The notes under the pieces: model-generated
What the model was told of the DNA's origin: nothing
Seen by the model: only the letters and a program-made list of their open reading frames with translations
Database searches by the model: none
Assembly (NCBI RefSeq): GCF_022230885.1
Contig: NZ_JAKGCT010000004.1
Coordinates: forward strand, 1,860,001 to 1,924,000
From: Paenalcaligenes niemegkensis
GTDB taxonomy: Bacteria > Pseudomonadota > Gammaproteobacteria > Burkholderiales > Burkholderiaceae_B
Length of the DNA: 64,000 nt
Reading direction: 5' to 3'
Shown here: piece after piece, positions 22,469-33,667 of the stretch
Layout of the letters: each line of letters begins with the position of its first letter
How positions within the stretch are numbered: the first letter of the stretch is position 1
Translations under genes and position numbers: made by a program

Positions 22469-23349
22469 TTAATGGCTTTCGTGAGCCTGACCAACGTAGA
22501 CGAGGGTCAACATCATGAAAATAAATGCCTGCAGTAGCACGATCAAAATATGGAAAATCGCCCACACTGAACCCGCTAGAACATGCCCTATACCCAAGCC
22601 TATGCTTGCGCCATTAAACCCTGTCCATGCTCCGCCAAGCAAGGCGATCAACATGAAAACCAATTCACCGGCAAACATATTGCCGAACAACCGCATACCG
22701 AGCGACACGGTTTTTGCGCCGTACTCGATAATGTTGAGAAGAAAGTTAAACGGCGACAGCAAGATGCCAGCAATACCACCAAAACTGAATGGTGCTGTGA
22801 ACAGCTCTTTGACGAAACCGCCTGGTTTTTTAATTTTGATACCGTAATACAGCGTCAGCAGCAGCACGCCCAGAGACATACCCATGGGTACGTTCAGGTC
22901 GGCCGTTGGCAAAATACGGTGGTAGTAAAGAGGATCACCATGCTCAGCGCCAAGACCGGTTTGTATAAATACCCAACCCAGGAAGTCGACCGGCAACAGA
23001 TCGAGGACATTCATTAGAATGATCCACAAGAACACAGTTAACGCCAAAGGGGCCACAAAGCGGCGCGACTCGGCGTTATTTACAATTGATTTAGCTTGAT
23101 CCTCAACCCAGTCGACAAGCATTTCAACTGCAGCTTGGAATCGGCCTGGAACCCCGGCAGTGGCCGAACGGGCCGCACGGTAAAGAAAAAGATGGTGATT
23201 AAACCCATCAACAACGCCCAAAAAACCGAGTCGTAGTTGATAACGCCAAAATTGGCGAGTACATCTTGCTTTGCACCCGTATTGTTCATATGAACTAGGT
23301 GATGCTGAATGTACTCAGACTGAGGCGAATTACCACTAGCAGCAGCCAT
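22469..23349 (-). CDS. atpB: ATP synthase Fo a subunit, frameshifted
   Basis: 293 aa after repair. Forms the proton half-channels; polytopic membrane protein. The first frame ([18 protein letters not shown], first membrane helix [14 protein letters not shown]) loses register at about 23170-23175; one added base there yields [28 protein letters not shown] and five further helices. The essential-Arg helix ([19 protein letters not shown]) is intact. The break is in a short CC/GGG stretch rather than a long run. Confidence 0.92.
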
Positions 23350-23399
23350 CTGAATTACCCTGTGACGTGTACGTTATGAGCCAAGGCCCGTTGATCGTT

Positions 23400-23877
23400 T
23401 TATGGCAACTTGCCCAAGGCAAGCAGCAGCACATATCCCTTTAAGACACCCAGCAAACCAAACAGCAATGCAGGCCAGACTAACCAACCTGTATTGCTCC
23501 AGACAATCAAAGCCAATAAGCAAAGCGCTGAGCCCAGTTTAAAAAACTCGCCAAGAAAAAAGACGTTGGCGTGGCACTTTTACCGCCGAAGAGGCCAAGC
23601 AAAAGCCGCATTGCAAAAAGAGCATTGGGTACAAAATACACACTAGCGCCGATAAGCGCCGATAAAGCCGCGTTTGTACCTGCTACCCCCACGAAATAAC
23701 GATGACGATCAGGGCCATTACCGCTTGCGCCAACAATATGCGCACTATACCCAGGCCCGACTTACGAGCCAACCGCACTCGTTGCTCAGGTGTTAACACC
23801 AACCTGACATCATCATTATCGGAAGCTTGCTGTCCAGTATTTATAGATTCACCACTGGTGTCATTGACCCGCTGCAT
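23400..23877 (-). CDS. atpI: ATP synthase assembly protein AtpI, two frameshifts
   Basis: 159 aa after repair. Four-helix membrane protein thought to help assemble the c ring. Three pieces in three frames join when one base is added to the C5 run at 23686-23690 (VISWG then VAGTNAALSALIGASVYF) and one to the A6 run at 23556-23561 (SFF then LGEFFKLGSALCLLALIVWS); the sequence then ends LLALGKLP at 23400. First gene of the atp operon; N-terminal 40 residues are polar and variable. Confidence 0.83.
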
Positions 23878-23934
23878 AAACTTAGTCTTCCCAAATTAAA
23901 TATGCAAAACGCGTGAAACACTTGCATATAAATT

Positions 23935-23948
23935 CACGATATATCGTG
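23935..23948. promoter_or_regulatory. 14-bp perfect palindrome upstream of the atp operon
   Basis: CACGATATATCGTG reads the same on both strands. It lies 58 bases before the atpI start and about 45 bases downstream of a putative promoter, so it would be in the leader. Could be a protein-binding site; no factor is identified. Confidence 0.4.
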
Positions 23949-23993
23949 CTAAACCCGAGTTGCTAAACTAAGCCGCTGGTGCCAAACCCGTAG

Positions 23994-24023
23994 AGTATAA
24001 CGTTATTTTTTTGTTGCAAGCAA
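23994..24023 (-). promoter_or_regulatory. Putative promoter of the atp operon
   Basis: On the minus strand TTGCTT (24023-24018), 18-base A-rich spacer, TATACT (23999-23994). This is the best sigma-70-like match upstream of atpI, but only three of six -35 bases are the strongest ones. Confidence 0.45.
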
Positions 24024-24144
24024 ATGTCAAAGAGGTTTTATGTAACAACAAAGGGCTGGCAAAGGCCGAATAGCTATGTGCAGGCAAGCTTGGGCCGGAC
24101 GCAAAGTCGCGCCCAGCCTGGGTTATAGGGTTAACGCTAAGTTT

Positions 24145-24921
24145 TTAACAATGTTTAAAATTTGGTGGTCGTTTTTCCACAAAAGCGCTCATCCCTTCTT
24201 TTTGATCCTCGGTTGAGAACAAAGCATGGAAGTTTCGTCGCTCAAATAGCAGACCTTCGTGTAGCGGAGACTCGTAGGCACGGTTGATGGATTCTTTGGC
24301 CATGATTACTGACAACAGCGACATGGAGGCAATCGTTTGCGCCACGCCCAGAGCTTCTTCAAAGAGCTGCTCAAGGGGCACCACCCGCGAAACCAGCCCT
24401 GCCTGTTCAGCTTCTTCAGCGGTGATCATCCTGGCCGTTAAAATCATGTCCATGGCTTTTGCTTTGCCGACAGCTCTTGGAAGCCGCTGTGTTCCACCAT
24501 AGCCGGGTATGATACCCAGCTTGATCTCCGGCTGACCAAAGCGCGCATTATCAGCAGCGATAATAATGTCGCACTGCATGGCTAACTCACATCCTCCGCC
24601 TAATGCAAAACCTGCTACCGCAGCAATAACGGGCTTGCGAATTCGGCGTAACGACTCCCAGTCGCCCCCCAAATAGTCTGTCCCGTAGACATCACTGAAT
24701 GCCCAGTCCTTCATGGCACCAATATCAGCGCCTGCCGCGAATGCCTTTTCGCTGCCTGTGAGTACAATACATCCGATGCGCTCATCGGAGTCGAGCTCTC
24801 GCATGGCTTGCGCCAATTCGGCTATCAGATCATTATTTAAAGCATTCAATGCCTTTGGACGATTTAGACGCAAAACGCCGACCCGCCCCAAAATCTCTAT
24901 GTTTACTAGTGGCTCACTCAC
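24145..24921 (-). CDS. Enoyl-CoA hydratase (crotonase)
   Basis: 258 aa. Hydrates trans-2-enoyl-CoA in beta-oxidation. Both catalytic glutamates are in place: [11 protein letters not shown] (about residue 112) and [19 protein letters not shown] (about residue 132), plus the [11 protein letters not shown] oxyanion segment. Start is a GTG five bases after GGAGG. Divergent from the M61 peptidase gene with a 35-bp gap. Confidence 0.93.
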   Translation of the reverse strand: MSEPLVNIEILGRVGVLRLNRPKALNALNNDLIAELAQAMRELDSDERIGCIVLTGSEKAFAAGADIGAMKDWAFSDVYGTDYLGGDWESLRRIRKPVIAAVAGFALGGGCELAMQCDIIIAADNARFGQPEIKLGIIPGYGGTQRLPRAVGKAKAMDMILTARMITAEEAEQAGLVSRVVPLEQLFEEALGVAQTIASMSLLSVIMAKESINRAYESPLHEGLLFERRNFHALFSTEDQKEGMSAFVEKRPPNFKHC

Positions 24922-24956
24922 GTTGCCTCCGCTGAAAATTACTTTATATTAGTAGT

Positions 24957-26737
24957 ATGAAACCTGAATCAATACTGTACCGCGTAAACTGTGATGATCT
25001 AGCCGGCCATCGCATTCATGTATCACTACACATTACAAGCCCCGATCCGGATGGCCAATTGCTATTTTTGCCTGCCTGGATACCGGGTAGCTACCTAATT
25101 CGTGATTTCTCACGTCAAATTGAGAGCATACATGCTGAGTCTGAAGGCACCGAAGTTGCCCTGACCAAGCAGGGCAACCATGTCTGGCGCTGCGAACCTG
25201 TTTCCGGCGCCCTTAGCGTAACGTATGTAGTCTATGCATGGGATTTATCAGTACGTAGTGCACATATTGACGAGACACATGCTTTTTTTAACGGCACAAG
25301 CATATTCCTGGGCGTGGCTGGCCAAGAATATAAGCCATGCTTGGTTGACCTCGTTGCACCAAAAGACAAGAAAGACTGGAAAGCCTACACCAGCCTTCCC
25401 GAAGCAACAGGCTATCCTGACGCAGCCAAACGCCACGGCTTTGGGCTCTATCGAGCCCCTGATTACGACGCGCTCATTGATCACCCCTTTGAGCTCGGCA
25501 CACCCCAGGTCGTGCAGTTTGAAGCGCATGGAGCGCTCCATGAAATGGTGTTCACAGGCCTTATCCCGAATCTGGATTTGCAGCGAATTGCAGCCGATAC
25601 ACAGCGTATTTGTGAAGCCCAGATCGAGTTTTTGAGCCTGAAACTAAGGCAGCCCCTTTTCTTGACAGCTCTGACCGCTATGTATTTATGACCATGGTGA
25701 CGGGTGACGATTATGGCGGTCTGGAACATCGCAGCTCTACGGCTCTGGTCGCCTCCAGGCGAGACTTGCCCACCATCAATCAAAAAGACGCAGCTAAAAG
25801 TGATGGCTATTTAACATTTTTAGGCCTGGTCAGTCACGAGTACTTCCATACCTGGAACGTCAAGCGCATTAAGCCCGCCGCCTTCGCGCCCTACCGGTAT
25901 CTGGAAGAAAACCACACTGACCTACTCTGGGTATTTGAAGGCTTCACCTCCTACTACGACGACCTGATGCTATTGCGGTCCGGCGTCGTAGACCTGGACA
26001 CCTACCATAGGCTGCTCGCAAAGAATGTTAATGCGGTACATCGCGCCCCAGGACGTTTTAAACAGTCTGTTGCCGAAAGCTCCTTTGACACCTGGACCCG
26101 TTTTTACAAGCAAGACGAGAACTCTCCCAATGCGCTGGTCAGTTATTACAGCAAAGGCGCGCTGGTCGCACTGGGGCTGGATCTGCATATTCGCAATCAC
26201 AGTCAGAACGAGAAAAGCCTTGATGATGTTATGCGCCTGATGTGGGAGCGCTATGGCCGCGAGTTTTACTTGCGCGAACCCAGGGGTGTCGCTGAAGGCG
26301 AGATGCCATCGTTAGTAGCCGAAGCCACTGGTGTGGACGCGACTGACTTTATTGCCCGCTACGCCTATGGACGCGATGACATTCCACTGTCTGATTTGAT
26401 GGCCAAACAGGGGGTTTCGCTGCAATGGAGCAGCGCAAACACTCTGCCCTCCCTAGATGCTCGTTTCAGGGCGCGAGGAAATGAGGGCCTAGAAATTGCT
26501 ACGGTTTACGAGCATGGAGCCGCCCACAAGGCAGGCCTCTCAGCCGGTGACCTGATCGTTGCCCTGAACGGGCTACGCGTCAAGAATCAGCAAAACCTGG
26601 ATCAGCTACTAAGTGCCTATAGTGCCACTGACACCATCGCCCTGCATATATTCAGACGCGATGAGCTGCGTGAGTTCAAGGCCACCCTAAGCCAGGCACC
26701 AAATGACTCCTGCTCACTTACTCTGGCTTCAAGCTAA
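24957..26737 (+). CDS. M61-family metallopeptidase (glycyl aminopeptidase-like) with PDZ domain, frameshifted
   Basis: 593 aa after repair. Zinc peptidase: HEYFH (HEXXH) in LVSHEYFHTWNVKRI near residue 295 with the downstream Glu in WVFEGFTSYYDD. An N-terminal beta domain precedes it and a C-terminal PDZ domain (GLEIATVYEHGAAHKAGL) follows. No signal peptide, so probably cytosolic. One T missing in the T5 run at 25629-25633: adding it changes IEFLSLKL into IEFFEPETKAAPFLDSSDR and reads through to 26737. Followed after 3 bases by the SDR gene. Confidence 0.88.
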
Positions 26738-26740
26738 AGC

Positions 26741-27511
26741 ATGGATAAAAGTAAAGACTCTCGAGCGGTTTTAGTCACTGGTGGATCTCAGCGGCTAGGT
26801 AAAGCTATTTCCCTGGCATTTGCACAGCACGGATGGAACGTAGCCCTGCATTACCGGAACTCCGAAGCCGAGGCATCTGAGACGGCATCCGAGATCACCG
26901 GGCTAGGACGCCGGTGCGTCATGGTGCAGGGTGACCTGAGTTCGGCAGAGGATCGCGAGCGCCTGTTCACAAAGGCAGTGGATCAACTAGGCCAGCTGGA
27001 CGCGATCGTGAACAACGCCTCATTATTTGAATACGACAGCGCCGCCGAGTTCTCCGAAACGATACTACTGCAACATCTGGGACCTAACCTCGTCGCTCCT
27101 GTTGACTTGGCTCAACGTCTGGCACAGCATGTGGCAACACGTGCGGACACTCAGGGCGTGGTAGTAAATATGCTGGATCAAAAGTTATGGAGCTACAATC
27201 CTGACTTCTTTTCCTATACCTTGTGCAAAGCAGCATTGCAGGCTGCGACCACCATGCTGGCTCAGGGCCTGGCCCCGGCCGTGCGCGTAGTGGGCGTTGC
27301 TCCAGGCCTGACCTTGCCCAGCCATATGCAAAGCCAGGCTGATTTTCGACGCACGCATGCAATGGCCCCGCTGGGCAAATCAAGCACGCCCGAAGATATT
27401 GCCGATACGGTTGTGTTTGCTGCTCAAAACCGCAGCATTACCGGCACGACGATCGTTGTTGATAGCGGACAACATCTTATGGGGCTGCAACGAGACTTTA
27501 GCTTGCTCTAG
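26741..27511 (+). CDS. Short-chain dehydrogenase, pteridine-reductase (FolM)-like
   Basis: 256 aa, Rossmann-fold SDR. Cofactor motif TGGSQRLGKAI (TGxxxRxG, the Arg being typical of pteridine reductases and NADPH use), NNAS, and catalytic YTLCK (YxxxK). The adjacent folB gene supports a role reducing dihydropterins (dihydromonapterin or dihydrofolate), but this is inference. Overlapping-type spacing on both sides suggests one transcript with the M61 peptidase and folB. Confidence 0.83.
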   Translation: MDKSKDSRAVLVTGGSQRLGKAISLAFAQHGWNVALHYRNSEAEASETASEITGLGRRCVMVQGDLSSAEDRERLFTKAVDQLGQLDAIVNNASLFEYDSAAEFSETILLQHLGPNLVAPVDLAQRLAQHVATRADTQGVVVNMLDQKLWSYNPDFFSYTLCKAALQAATTMLAQGLAPAVRVVGVAPGLTLPSHMQSQADFRRTHAMAPLGKSSTPEDIADTVVFAAQNRSITGTTIVVDSGQHLMGLQRDFSLL

Positions 27512-27528
27512 AACAATTCGGACATTAT

Positions 27529-27927
27529 ATGAACACAACCCCGGCATCTATGCCCAGCACACCCGTCACACGCCGCATATTCTTTAAAAACCTTGAGCTA
27601 GGCGCTCGCATCGGGATTCTCGAACACGAGTTGCGTGCCACTCAGCCCATTCATATTGATGCCGAATTTGACGCACTCAGCTCTCAGCGAGTAAATGATC
27701 AGGACATCGCTACGGTGTTGGATTATCGCCAATTACGCAGCGCCATGATTGAAGAATGCACCCAGGCACACGTAAACTTGCTTGAAACTCTGGTAGAGCA
27801 AGTTGCTGCCCGCATCTTTGCAGAGTTTCCAGAGATCATCCGCGTCCATTTGCGCATCAGCAAACCTCAGGCATTTTCCGACTGCGACGCGGTAGGCATT
27901 GAGCTTGAACAATTTCGCCACTCATAA
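27529..27927 (+). CDS. folB: Dihydroneopterin aldolase
   Basis: 132 aa (about 120 is usual; the first dozen residues are extra). Converts 7,8-dihydroneopterin to 6-hydroxymethyl-dihydropterin and glycolaldehyde in folate synthesis. Family features: GARIGILEHE near residue 25, the VLDYRQLR segment, and LLETLVEQVAARI with the pterin-binding Glu. Near the C-terminus, LRISKPQAFSDCDAVGIELE carries the catalytic Lys. Confidence 0.9.
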   Translation: MNTTPASMPSTPVTRRIFFKNLELGARIGILEHELRATQPIHIDAEFDALSSQRVNDQDIATVLDYRQLRSAMIEECTQAHVNLLETLVEQVAARIFAEFPEIIRVHLRISKPQAFSDCDAVGIELEQFRHS

Positions 27928-28020
27928 ACCCAACGCCTCCCTCCCCTTACTGGGGCTGATCGCTTTTCCTTAGTTGCTGTCATGCCTGATTAGCAGGTTT
28001 GGCTCTTTTACTTCGCTGCC

Positions 28021-29013
28021 ATGTCAAACGCCACCACTCCCGATGCCCTTTCTAACGAAACCCCTCTAAACCGCGCCGAGCAAAAGCAGCGTCACGAAAA
28101 CAATAAACTGGAAAAACGCCTGATGCGGGAAGCAGGTAAAGCTATAGGCGACTTCAATATGATTGAAGACGGCGATAAGGTTATGGTGTGTGTTTCGGGC
28201 GGCAAGGACTCATACGCCCTGCTCGATATACTGTTGAAGCTACAGGCCCGTGCGCCCATTAAATTTGAAATCGTCGCTGTTAACCTTGATCAGAAGCAGC
28301 CCGGATTTCCAGATCATGTGCTGCCCGAATACCTAAAGGCCTTAGGCGTAGATTTTCACATCGAAACGCAAGACACTTATTCAATCGTCAAACGAGTGAT
28401 CCCCGAAGGCAAGACCACTTGCTCGCTTTGCTCACGTTTGCGTCGAGGTATTTTGTATCGCGTAGCCGAAGAGCTCGGCGCGACAAAAGTCGCCTTGGGT
28501 CACCATCGCGACGATATCCTAGCTACCTTTTTCCTGAATTTATTTTATGGTGGCCGCTTAAAGGCAATGCCGCCAAAATTAATGTCTGATAACGGCAAAC
28601 ATATTGTTATTCGTCCACTGGCTTATGTTAACGAACAAGATCTAATCGCCTACGCTAAGCTGAAAGAGTTTCCAATTATTCCCTGCAACCTCTGCGGCTC
28701 GCAAATAAACCTTAAGCGCCAGGAAGCAAATCGAATGATTGTGGAATGGGATAAAAAGTTTCCCGGGCGTACATGGAATGTATTTGGTGCTTTAAACAAA
28801 GTTGTTCCGTCCCATCTAATGGACACGGAGCTCTTTGATTTCAAAGGTTTAAAAGCCAGCGGGATGCCTGATGCACAAGGCGATATCGCCTTTGATACCG
28901 AGAACTTCGATACTCCACCCCAGCTTGATTTTGGAAACTTTGATGAAGACGAGGGTCAAGACACCGTGACCAGGCGCCCGACTATTGCCATTAAGGACCT
29001 TAGCGTAATTTAG
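28021..29013 (+). CDS. ttcA: tRNA 2-thiocytidine(32) synthetase TtcA
   Basis: 330 aa. ATP- and Fe-S-dependent enzyme making 2-thiocytidine at tRNA position 32. PP-loop [11 protein letters not shown] near residue 60; cysteine pairs [10 protein letters not shown] and CNLCGS bind the cluster. The acidic C-terminal tail (about 50 residues) is common in this group. Ends in its own terminator. Confidence 0.95.
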   Translation: MSNATTPDALSNETPLNRAEQKQRHENNKLEKRLMREAGKAIGDFNMIEDGDKVMVCVSGGKDSYALLDILLKLQARAPIKFEIVAVNLDQKQPGFPDHVLPEYLKALGVDFHIETQDTYSIVKRVIPEGKTTCSLCSRLRRGILYRVAEELGATKVALGHHRDDILATFFLNLFYGGRLKAMPPKLMSDNGKHIVIRPLAYVNEQDLIAYAKLKEFPIIPCNLCGSQINLKRQEANRMIVEWDKKFPGRTWNVFGALNKVVPSHLMDTELFDFKGLKASGMPDAQGDIAFDTENFDTPPQLDFGNFDEDEGQDTVTRRPTIAIKDLSVI

Positions 29014-29017
29014 TAAT

Positions 29018-29048
29018 AAAACGCTGCTAGGTTAAGCAGCGTTTTATT
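29018..29048. terminator. Bidirectional terminator between ttcA and ubiX
   Basis: 11-bp stem AAAACGCTGCT/AGCAGCGTTTT with a 6-base loop and further T residues; it overlaps the last codons of convergent ubiX by a few bases. Confidence 0.88.
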
Positions 29049-29625
29049 TTACCGCCAAGCCTTCCCAGGAAGGCCCTTGCTGCTCAATGCCTAATAAGTC
29101 CAGAACCCGAACCACAGAATGATCCACCAGTTCGGTAATGTCTTTAGGCTTAAAGTAAAAAGCCGGCAAAGGCGGAAAAACAATTCCGCCCATTTCAGTG
29201 ACGGCAGTCATATTACGTAAATGCGCCAGATTAAAAGGCGTTTCACGCACCATTAAAATCAGCCTGCGCCGCTCTTTAAGGGTTACATCAGCAGCACGCG
29301 TTATCAGGTTATCAGCGAAGCCATGCGCCACTGCAGCCAGCGTACGCATTGAACACGGCACAATTACCATGCCTGCTGTTTTAAAGCTGCCGCTGGCCAG
29401 CGTGGCCCCCACATCTCGAAAGTTATGCACATGGTCAGCTAAAAGCTGTAGGTCTTGCCGGCTCATGGCCAGCTCGTGATCAATGTTCAACAGCGCCGCA
29501 GGTGACACAATTAAATGCGACTCTATATCTTCGCGCTGCTGAAGCATTTGAAGCATGCGCACGGCATAGAGGGCGCCCGTAGCGCCCGTCATAGCAATTA
29601 CGACACGCTGCTTATTAGCGCTCAC
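29044..29625 (-). CDS. ubiX: Flavin prenyltransferase UbiX
   Basis: 193 aa. Makes prenylated FMN for UbiD-type decarboxylases in ubiquinone synthesis. Typical GATGALYAVRML near the N-terminus, VPCSMRTLAAVAHG near residue 95 and the RRRLILMVRETPF segment. Starts inside the end of grxD (ATGA-type overlap at 29622-29625), so the two are cotranslated. Confidence 0.95.
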   Translation of the reverse strand: MSANKQRVVIAMTGATGALYAVRMLQMLQQREDIESHLIVSPAALLNIDHELAMSRQDLQLLADHVHNFRDVGATLASGSFKTAGMVIVPCSMRTLAAVAHGFADNLITRAADVTLKERRRLILMVRETPFNLAHLRNMTAVTEMGGIVFPPLPAFYFKPKDITELVDHSVVRVLDLLGIEQQGPSWEGLAVK

Positions 29626-29948
29626 TCGATTGCACCAGCCTCGCGGAGCATGGTTTCAAGTTCGCCGTTTTCGAACATTTCAGACACGATGTCTGATCCG
29701 CCCACCAGTTCGCCACTGATGTAGAGCTGGGGAATCGTAGGCCAGCTCGAAAACTCTTTAATGCCCTGGCGAACCTCATCGTCGTCGAGCACGTTCACCG
29801 TCACGACCTGCGTCAGGCCAACGGCGCGGAGGATTTGAATAGCGCGCGCCGAGAAGCCACACTGTGGTGTCTGTGCTGTACCTTTCATGAACAGCACGAC
29901 AGGGTTTTCAGTTACCGTTTCACGGATAAATGTTTGAACATCACTCAT
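29622..29948 (-). CDS. grxD: Monothiol glutaredoxin (Grx4/GrxD type)
   Basis: 108 aa. Carries Fe-S clusters between assembly and target proteins. CGFS active site at about residues 30-33 preceded by VLFMKGTAQ, with TIPQLYISGELVGGSDI near residue 70. Lies between prmC and ubiX. Confidence 0.96.
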   Translation of the reverse strand: MSDVQTFIRETVTENPVVLFMKGTAQTPQCGFSARAIQILRAVGLTQVVTVNVLDDDEVRQGIKEFSSWPTIPQLYISGELVGGSDIVSEMFENGELETMLREAGAIE

Positions 29949-29971
29949 GATTGATCCAACTATAGAAAAAA

Positions 29972-30783
29972 TTAATGTGTTCCGCCCGACACCCGTTCGA
30001 TACCGGCCAGATCTTGCTTACTGCTAACGGCGGAATACCCGGCTTGACGCAGCATTTGCCGCACCTGCGCCGCCTGATCCCATCCATGTTCTACCCAGAG
30101 CTGCCCCTTTGGCAATAGGTTAGCGGCAGCCCCGCTGATTATTACTTGCAAATCACACAATCCGGTAGCACCGTCTGTCAGGGCTTCCGAAGGCTCAAAA
30201 CGCACATCGCCCTGCTGCAGATGCTGATCGTCATGAGCAATATATGGAGGATTGGAAACGATTAGATGGAAAGGCGCATGGCCATTCAGTACATCGTACC
30301 AACTACCCGCTAAAAACTCGACTTTCCCACAAAGATCGTGGGCGTTTTTTTGCGCTACGCCCAAGGCAGCACCACTGTAATCACTGGCTACTACCAACGC
30401 GTCCGGTCGTGCTAGCGCTATAGAAATCGCAATCGCGCCGCTGCCCGTGCCCAGATCAAGCACCCGGGGGCTTCTACACCGTCAATAGCATCCAGGGCCT
30501 GCTCGACCAGCGTTTCGGTATCTGGACGCGGAATCAGCACATCGGGGCTTACCGAAAAGCGGTGACCCATGAACTCACGCCAGCCAATCAGATAAGCCAT
30601 AGGCTCGCCGCTCAACCTACGGCGCTCAAGCTCGTGATAGCGAGCTACGGACTCGGCAGAGAGCTCATCAGTATCGTGAGTAATGAGCCAGACACGGCTA
30701 ACGCCAAGCACGTGCTCCCAAAGCATGTTTTGTTCAAGACGCGGCAGAGGCGAGATCCGCTGCAGCTGTTGCAAGGTGAACAT
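29972..30783 (-). CDS. prmC: Release factor glutamine methyltransferase, frameshifted
   Basis: 270 aa after repair. Methylates the Gln of the GGQ motif in release factors; here it directly follows prfA, its substrate. Contains LIPRPDTE, DLGTGSGAIAIS and the NPPY motif (VSNPPYIA). The frame breaks in the G5 run at 30466-30470; one added base joins DGVEAP to RVLDLGTGSG. Start ATG at 30783 overlaps the prfA stop by one base. Confidence 0.93.
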
Positions 30784-31862
30784 CAGGCCAGGGCCAACGC
30801 AGCCAATTGATCCGCCTGATACTCAGAAAGCAATGCGTTGATCAGCTCATCCAGATCGCCTTCCATGATGTAGCCCAGCTTATACAAAGTAAGGTTAATA
30901 CGGTGGTCGGTAACGCGCCCCTGTGGATAATTATAAGTACGTATGCGCTCGGATCGATCACCCGTACCCACGAGGCTACGGCGCTGATCCGCCTCTTTTT
31001 CTTGCATTTCACTCAACTGCTTATCTTTTAAGCGAGCCGCAAGCACCTGCATGGCCTTGTCTCGGTTACGGTGCTGCGAACGGTCGTCCTGGCACTCTAC
31101 AACCAACCCCGTAGGCAAGTGAGTAATGCGTACTGCTGAATCCGTTTTATTGACGTGCTGCCCACCGGCGCCGCTGGCGCGGAACGTGTCTATGCGCAAA
31201 TCAGCGCTGTTAATCACAATATCACTGGCTTCATCAGCCTCGGGCATAATCGCCACGGTAGAGGTAGAGGTATGCACCCTTCCCTGTGCCTCAGTTTCGG
31301 GAACGCGCTGAACGCGATGGGTTCCTGACTCGAATTTCAACTGACCGTAAACGCCATCACCTTCTATGCGTGCAATCACCTCTTTATAGCCCCCCATCTC
31401 GGAATCACTAGAGGAGATAAGCTCTACCCGCCACCCCTGCTGTTCGGCGTAACGCGAATACATGCGCAACAGGTCACCGGTAAAAATAGCACTTTCATCA
31501 CCACCGGCACCAGCACGAATTTCCAGGTAAACACTACGGCTATCATCGGGATCTTTAGGCAACAGCAGCACTTGCAGCTCATCTTCGAGCTTGACGATAC
31601 GATCTTTGGCGATACGAAACTCTTCTTCGCCCATCTCGCGCATTTCATCGTCTTTCATCATCTCCTGGGCAGCGCCCAAGTCACCCTCGGTGGAAACATA
31701 CAAATTAAATACCGCCACCACCGGATCGAGCTCAGCCCGTTCGCGCGTCAACTTGCGATAGCTGTCCATATCCGATGCAATTTCGGGTTCAGACAGCAAA
31801 GCATCCAGTTCGATAAGCCGGTGAGCCAGACGCTCTAACCGATTGCGCATAGAGTCTTTCAT
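30783..31862 (-). CDS. prfA: Peptide chain release factor 1
   Basis: 359 aa, intact. Reads UAA and UAG stops. GGQ motif in [18 protein letters not shown] near residue 230. Member of the hemA-prfA-prmC-grxD-ubiX gene string. Confidence 0.97.
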   Translation of the reverse strand: MKDSMRNRLERLAHRLIELDALLSEPEIASDMDSYRKLTRERAELDPVVAVFNLYVSTEGDLGAAQEMMKDDEMREMGEEEFRIAKDRIVKLEDELQVLLLPKDPDDSRSVYLEIRAGAGGDESAIFTGDLLRMYSRYAEQQGWRVELISSSDSEMGGYKEVIARIEGDGVYGQLKFESGTHRVQRVPETEAQGRVHTSTSTVAIMPEADEASDIVINSADLRIDTFRASGAGGQHVNKTDSAVRITHLPTGLVVECQDDRSQHRNRDKAMQVLAARLKDKQLSEMQEKEADQRRSLVGTGDRSERIRTYNYPQGRVTDHRINLTLYKLGYIMEGDLDELINALLSEYQADQLAALALA

Positions 31863-31949
31863 AGAGGGGTTCGGAAAATGGGATAAAGATAAGAGGATCG
31901 CTGCGCTGACAAAAATGGCCCACGCAGGAAGTAGTAGCGACGAGCGTCG

Positions 31950-33224
31950 CTAACGACGACGAGAGGTCGTAGGCAAGAGGCGTGGCAACATTTCGAGCAA
32001 CTGCTCGCGCTGCGGGCCTTCGCTGCGATTCAGTTCGGCCATGGGCCCGTGCAAATACTTTTGAGTCAGGCTGTGCGCCAGCCATTGCAGCACGTCATCG
32101 GGAGACTCGCCTCGAGCCAGCAGACGCTTTGCGCGTTCGAGTTCGAACTGACTGACTTGCTCAGCATTCTGCTGCACATCAACCAGCGCAGGCACAATTT
32201 CACGAGTGTACAGCCAGTGCATAAAATTTTGCACCTGCGTATCGATAATAGCTTCGGCCTGAACCACCGCCGCCTTGCGTGCATCGGTGCCACGCTGCAC
32301 TACACGACCGAGGTCATCAACAGAATATAAGTAAACATCGGACAAGCGAGCTACTTCGGGCTCGATGTCACGGGGAACAGCCAGGTCAACCATGACCACA
32401 GGTCGGTGACGACGGGCACGAATAGCACGTTCGACCATCCCCAGACCCAATATGGGCAAGGAGCTGGCCGTACAGGAAACGATGACATCGTACTGCTCGA
32501 TACGGTCAGGCAAATCGGACAACCGCATGGTTTGTGCAGAAAAACGATTCGCCAGAACCTCGGCACGTTCAATGCTGCGGTTAGCCACACAAATATTCTT
32601 GGGGCCTACTGCAGCGAAGTGCGTGGCACAAAGTTCAATCATTTCACCTGCGCCAATGAAGAGTACATTGGCGTCAGAGAGATCACCGAATACACGCTCG
32701 GCCAGGCGAACCGCCGCGGCCGCCATGGACACAGAATGTGCGCCTATAGCCGTGTGTGAGCGCACTTCCTTGGCAACGGAAAAAGTACGCTGAAACAGTT
32801 GATGCAGCAACGTGCCCAGTGCCCCTGCCTGCTCGGCCACCCGTACGGCGTCTTTCATTTGCCCAAGAATCTGGGGCTCGCCCAGCACCATCGAGTCAAG
32901 TCCGCTGGCCACCCGGAAAGCATGACGAACAGCATCATTTTGTTGATAGCGATACAGATGTGGCGTTAAGTCGCCAGATTTCAAGCTATTGAAATCTGCC
33001 ATCCAGTCGGGCAGGCGCTCGATTACGTGCGGCTCAGCCGCACAGTAAATTTCAGTGCGATTACAGGTAGAGAGTATGGCCGCTTCGCGTACGCCGCTTC
33101 CGAATGCAGAACGCAGGCCCTCGAGTGCAGGACGCACAACATCCATTGGAAAAGACACACGCTCACGCACCGCCACGGGTGCGGAGACATGATTAAGACC
33201 GAAAGTTAGAACATCTACTGACAT
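31950..33224 (-). CDS. hemA: Glutamyl-tRNA reductase
   Basis: 424 aa, intact. First step of C5 haem synthesis: reduces glutamyl-tRNA to glutamate-1-semialdehyde with NADPH. Catalytic Cys in [10 protein letters not shown] (about residue 50), then [12 protein letters not shown] and the NADPH-binding [15 protein letters not shown]. First gene of the haem/termination operon; 87 bases before prfA. Confidence 0.97.
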   Translation of the reverse strand: MSVDVLTFGLNHVSAPVAVRERVSFPMDVVRPALEGLRSAFGSGVREAAILSTCNRTEIYCAAEPHVIERLPDWMADFNSLKSGDLTPHLYRYQQNDAVRHAFRVASGLDSMVLGEPQILGQMKDAVRVAEQAGALGTLLHQLFQRTFSVAKEVRSHTAIGAHSVSMAAAAVRLAERVFGDLSDANVLFIGAGEMIELCATHFAAVGPKNICVANRSIERAEVLANRFSAQTMRLSDLPDRIEQYDVIVSCTASSLPILGLGMVERAIRARRHRPVVMVDLAVPRDIEPEVARLSDVYLYSVDDLGRVVQRGTDARKAAVVQAEAIIDTQVQNFMHWLYTREIVPALVDVQQNAEQVSQFELERAKRLLARGESPDDVLQWLAHSLTQKYLHGPMAELNRSEGPQREQLLEMLPRLLPTTSRRR

Positions 33225-33445
33225 GATTAACTGGCTAGCCCCTTAGAGCACTACTGTGTGATACTGATGTCGCTAAGGGCAGCGCACAGTGATCCCACAC
33301 TAGATATTATGCCTAAAAATTCAGGTGTAGAAAATTTAAGCACTCCTGATTATAATCGCCGCTAGCCAATAACTGAAATATCAACGCCCACTTAGTGATA
33401 TCTTTGCTTCTAAACCTAAAAAAACGAAAGTTTTGTTGTGAAGCG

Positions 33446-33473
33446 TTGACAAAATTGCAGTTTATGTTATAGT
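33446..33473 (+). promoter_or_regulatory. Promoter of tRNA-Phe
   Basis: -35 TTGACA (33446-33451, perfect), 16-base spacer, -10 TATAGT (33468-33473), ending 12 bases before the tRNA. Confidence 0.85.
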
Positions 33474-33485
33474 TCTATCTTTCGT

Positions 33486-33561
<76 letters not shown>

Positions 33562-33571
33562 AAAATCATCT

Positions 33572-33597
33572 AGCCCAATCTTTTGATTGGGCTTTTT
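33572..33597 (+). terminator. Intrinsic terminator of tRNA-Phe
   Basis: 9-bp stem AGCCCAATC/GATTGGGCT with a TTTT loop and a T5 tail, 10 bases after the tRNA. Confidence 0.9.
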
Positions 33598-33667
33598 GTT
33601 TTTCTGGGTACAAAGGTTTTCGTAGCTTCGTTACTTTTGTAGTGTCAAGTCTTCTGTATACGCCCCA

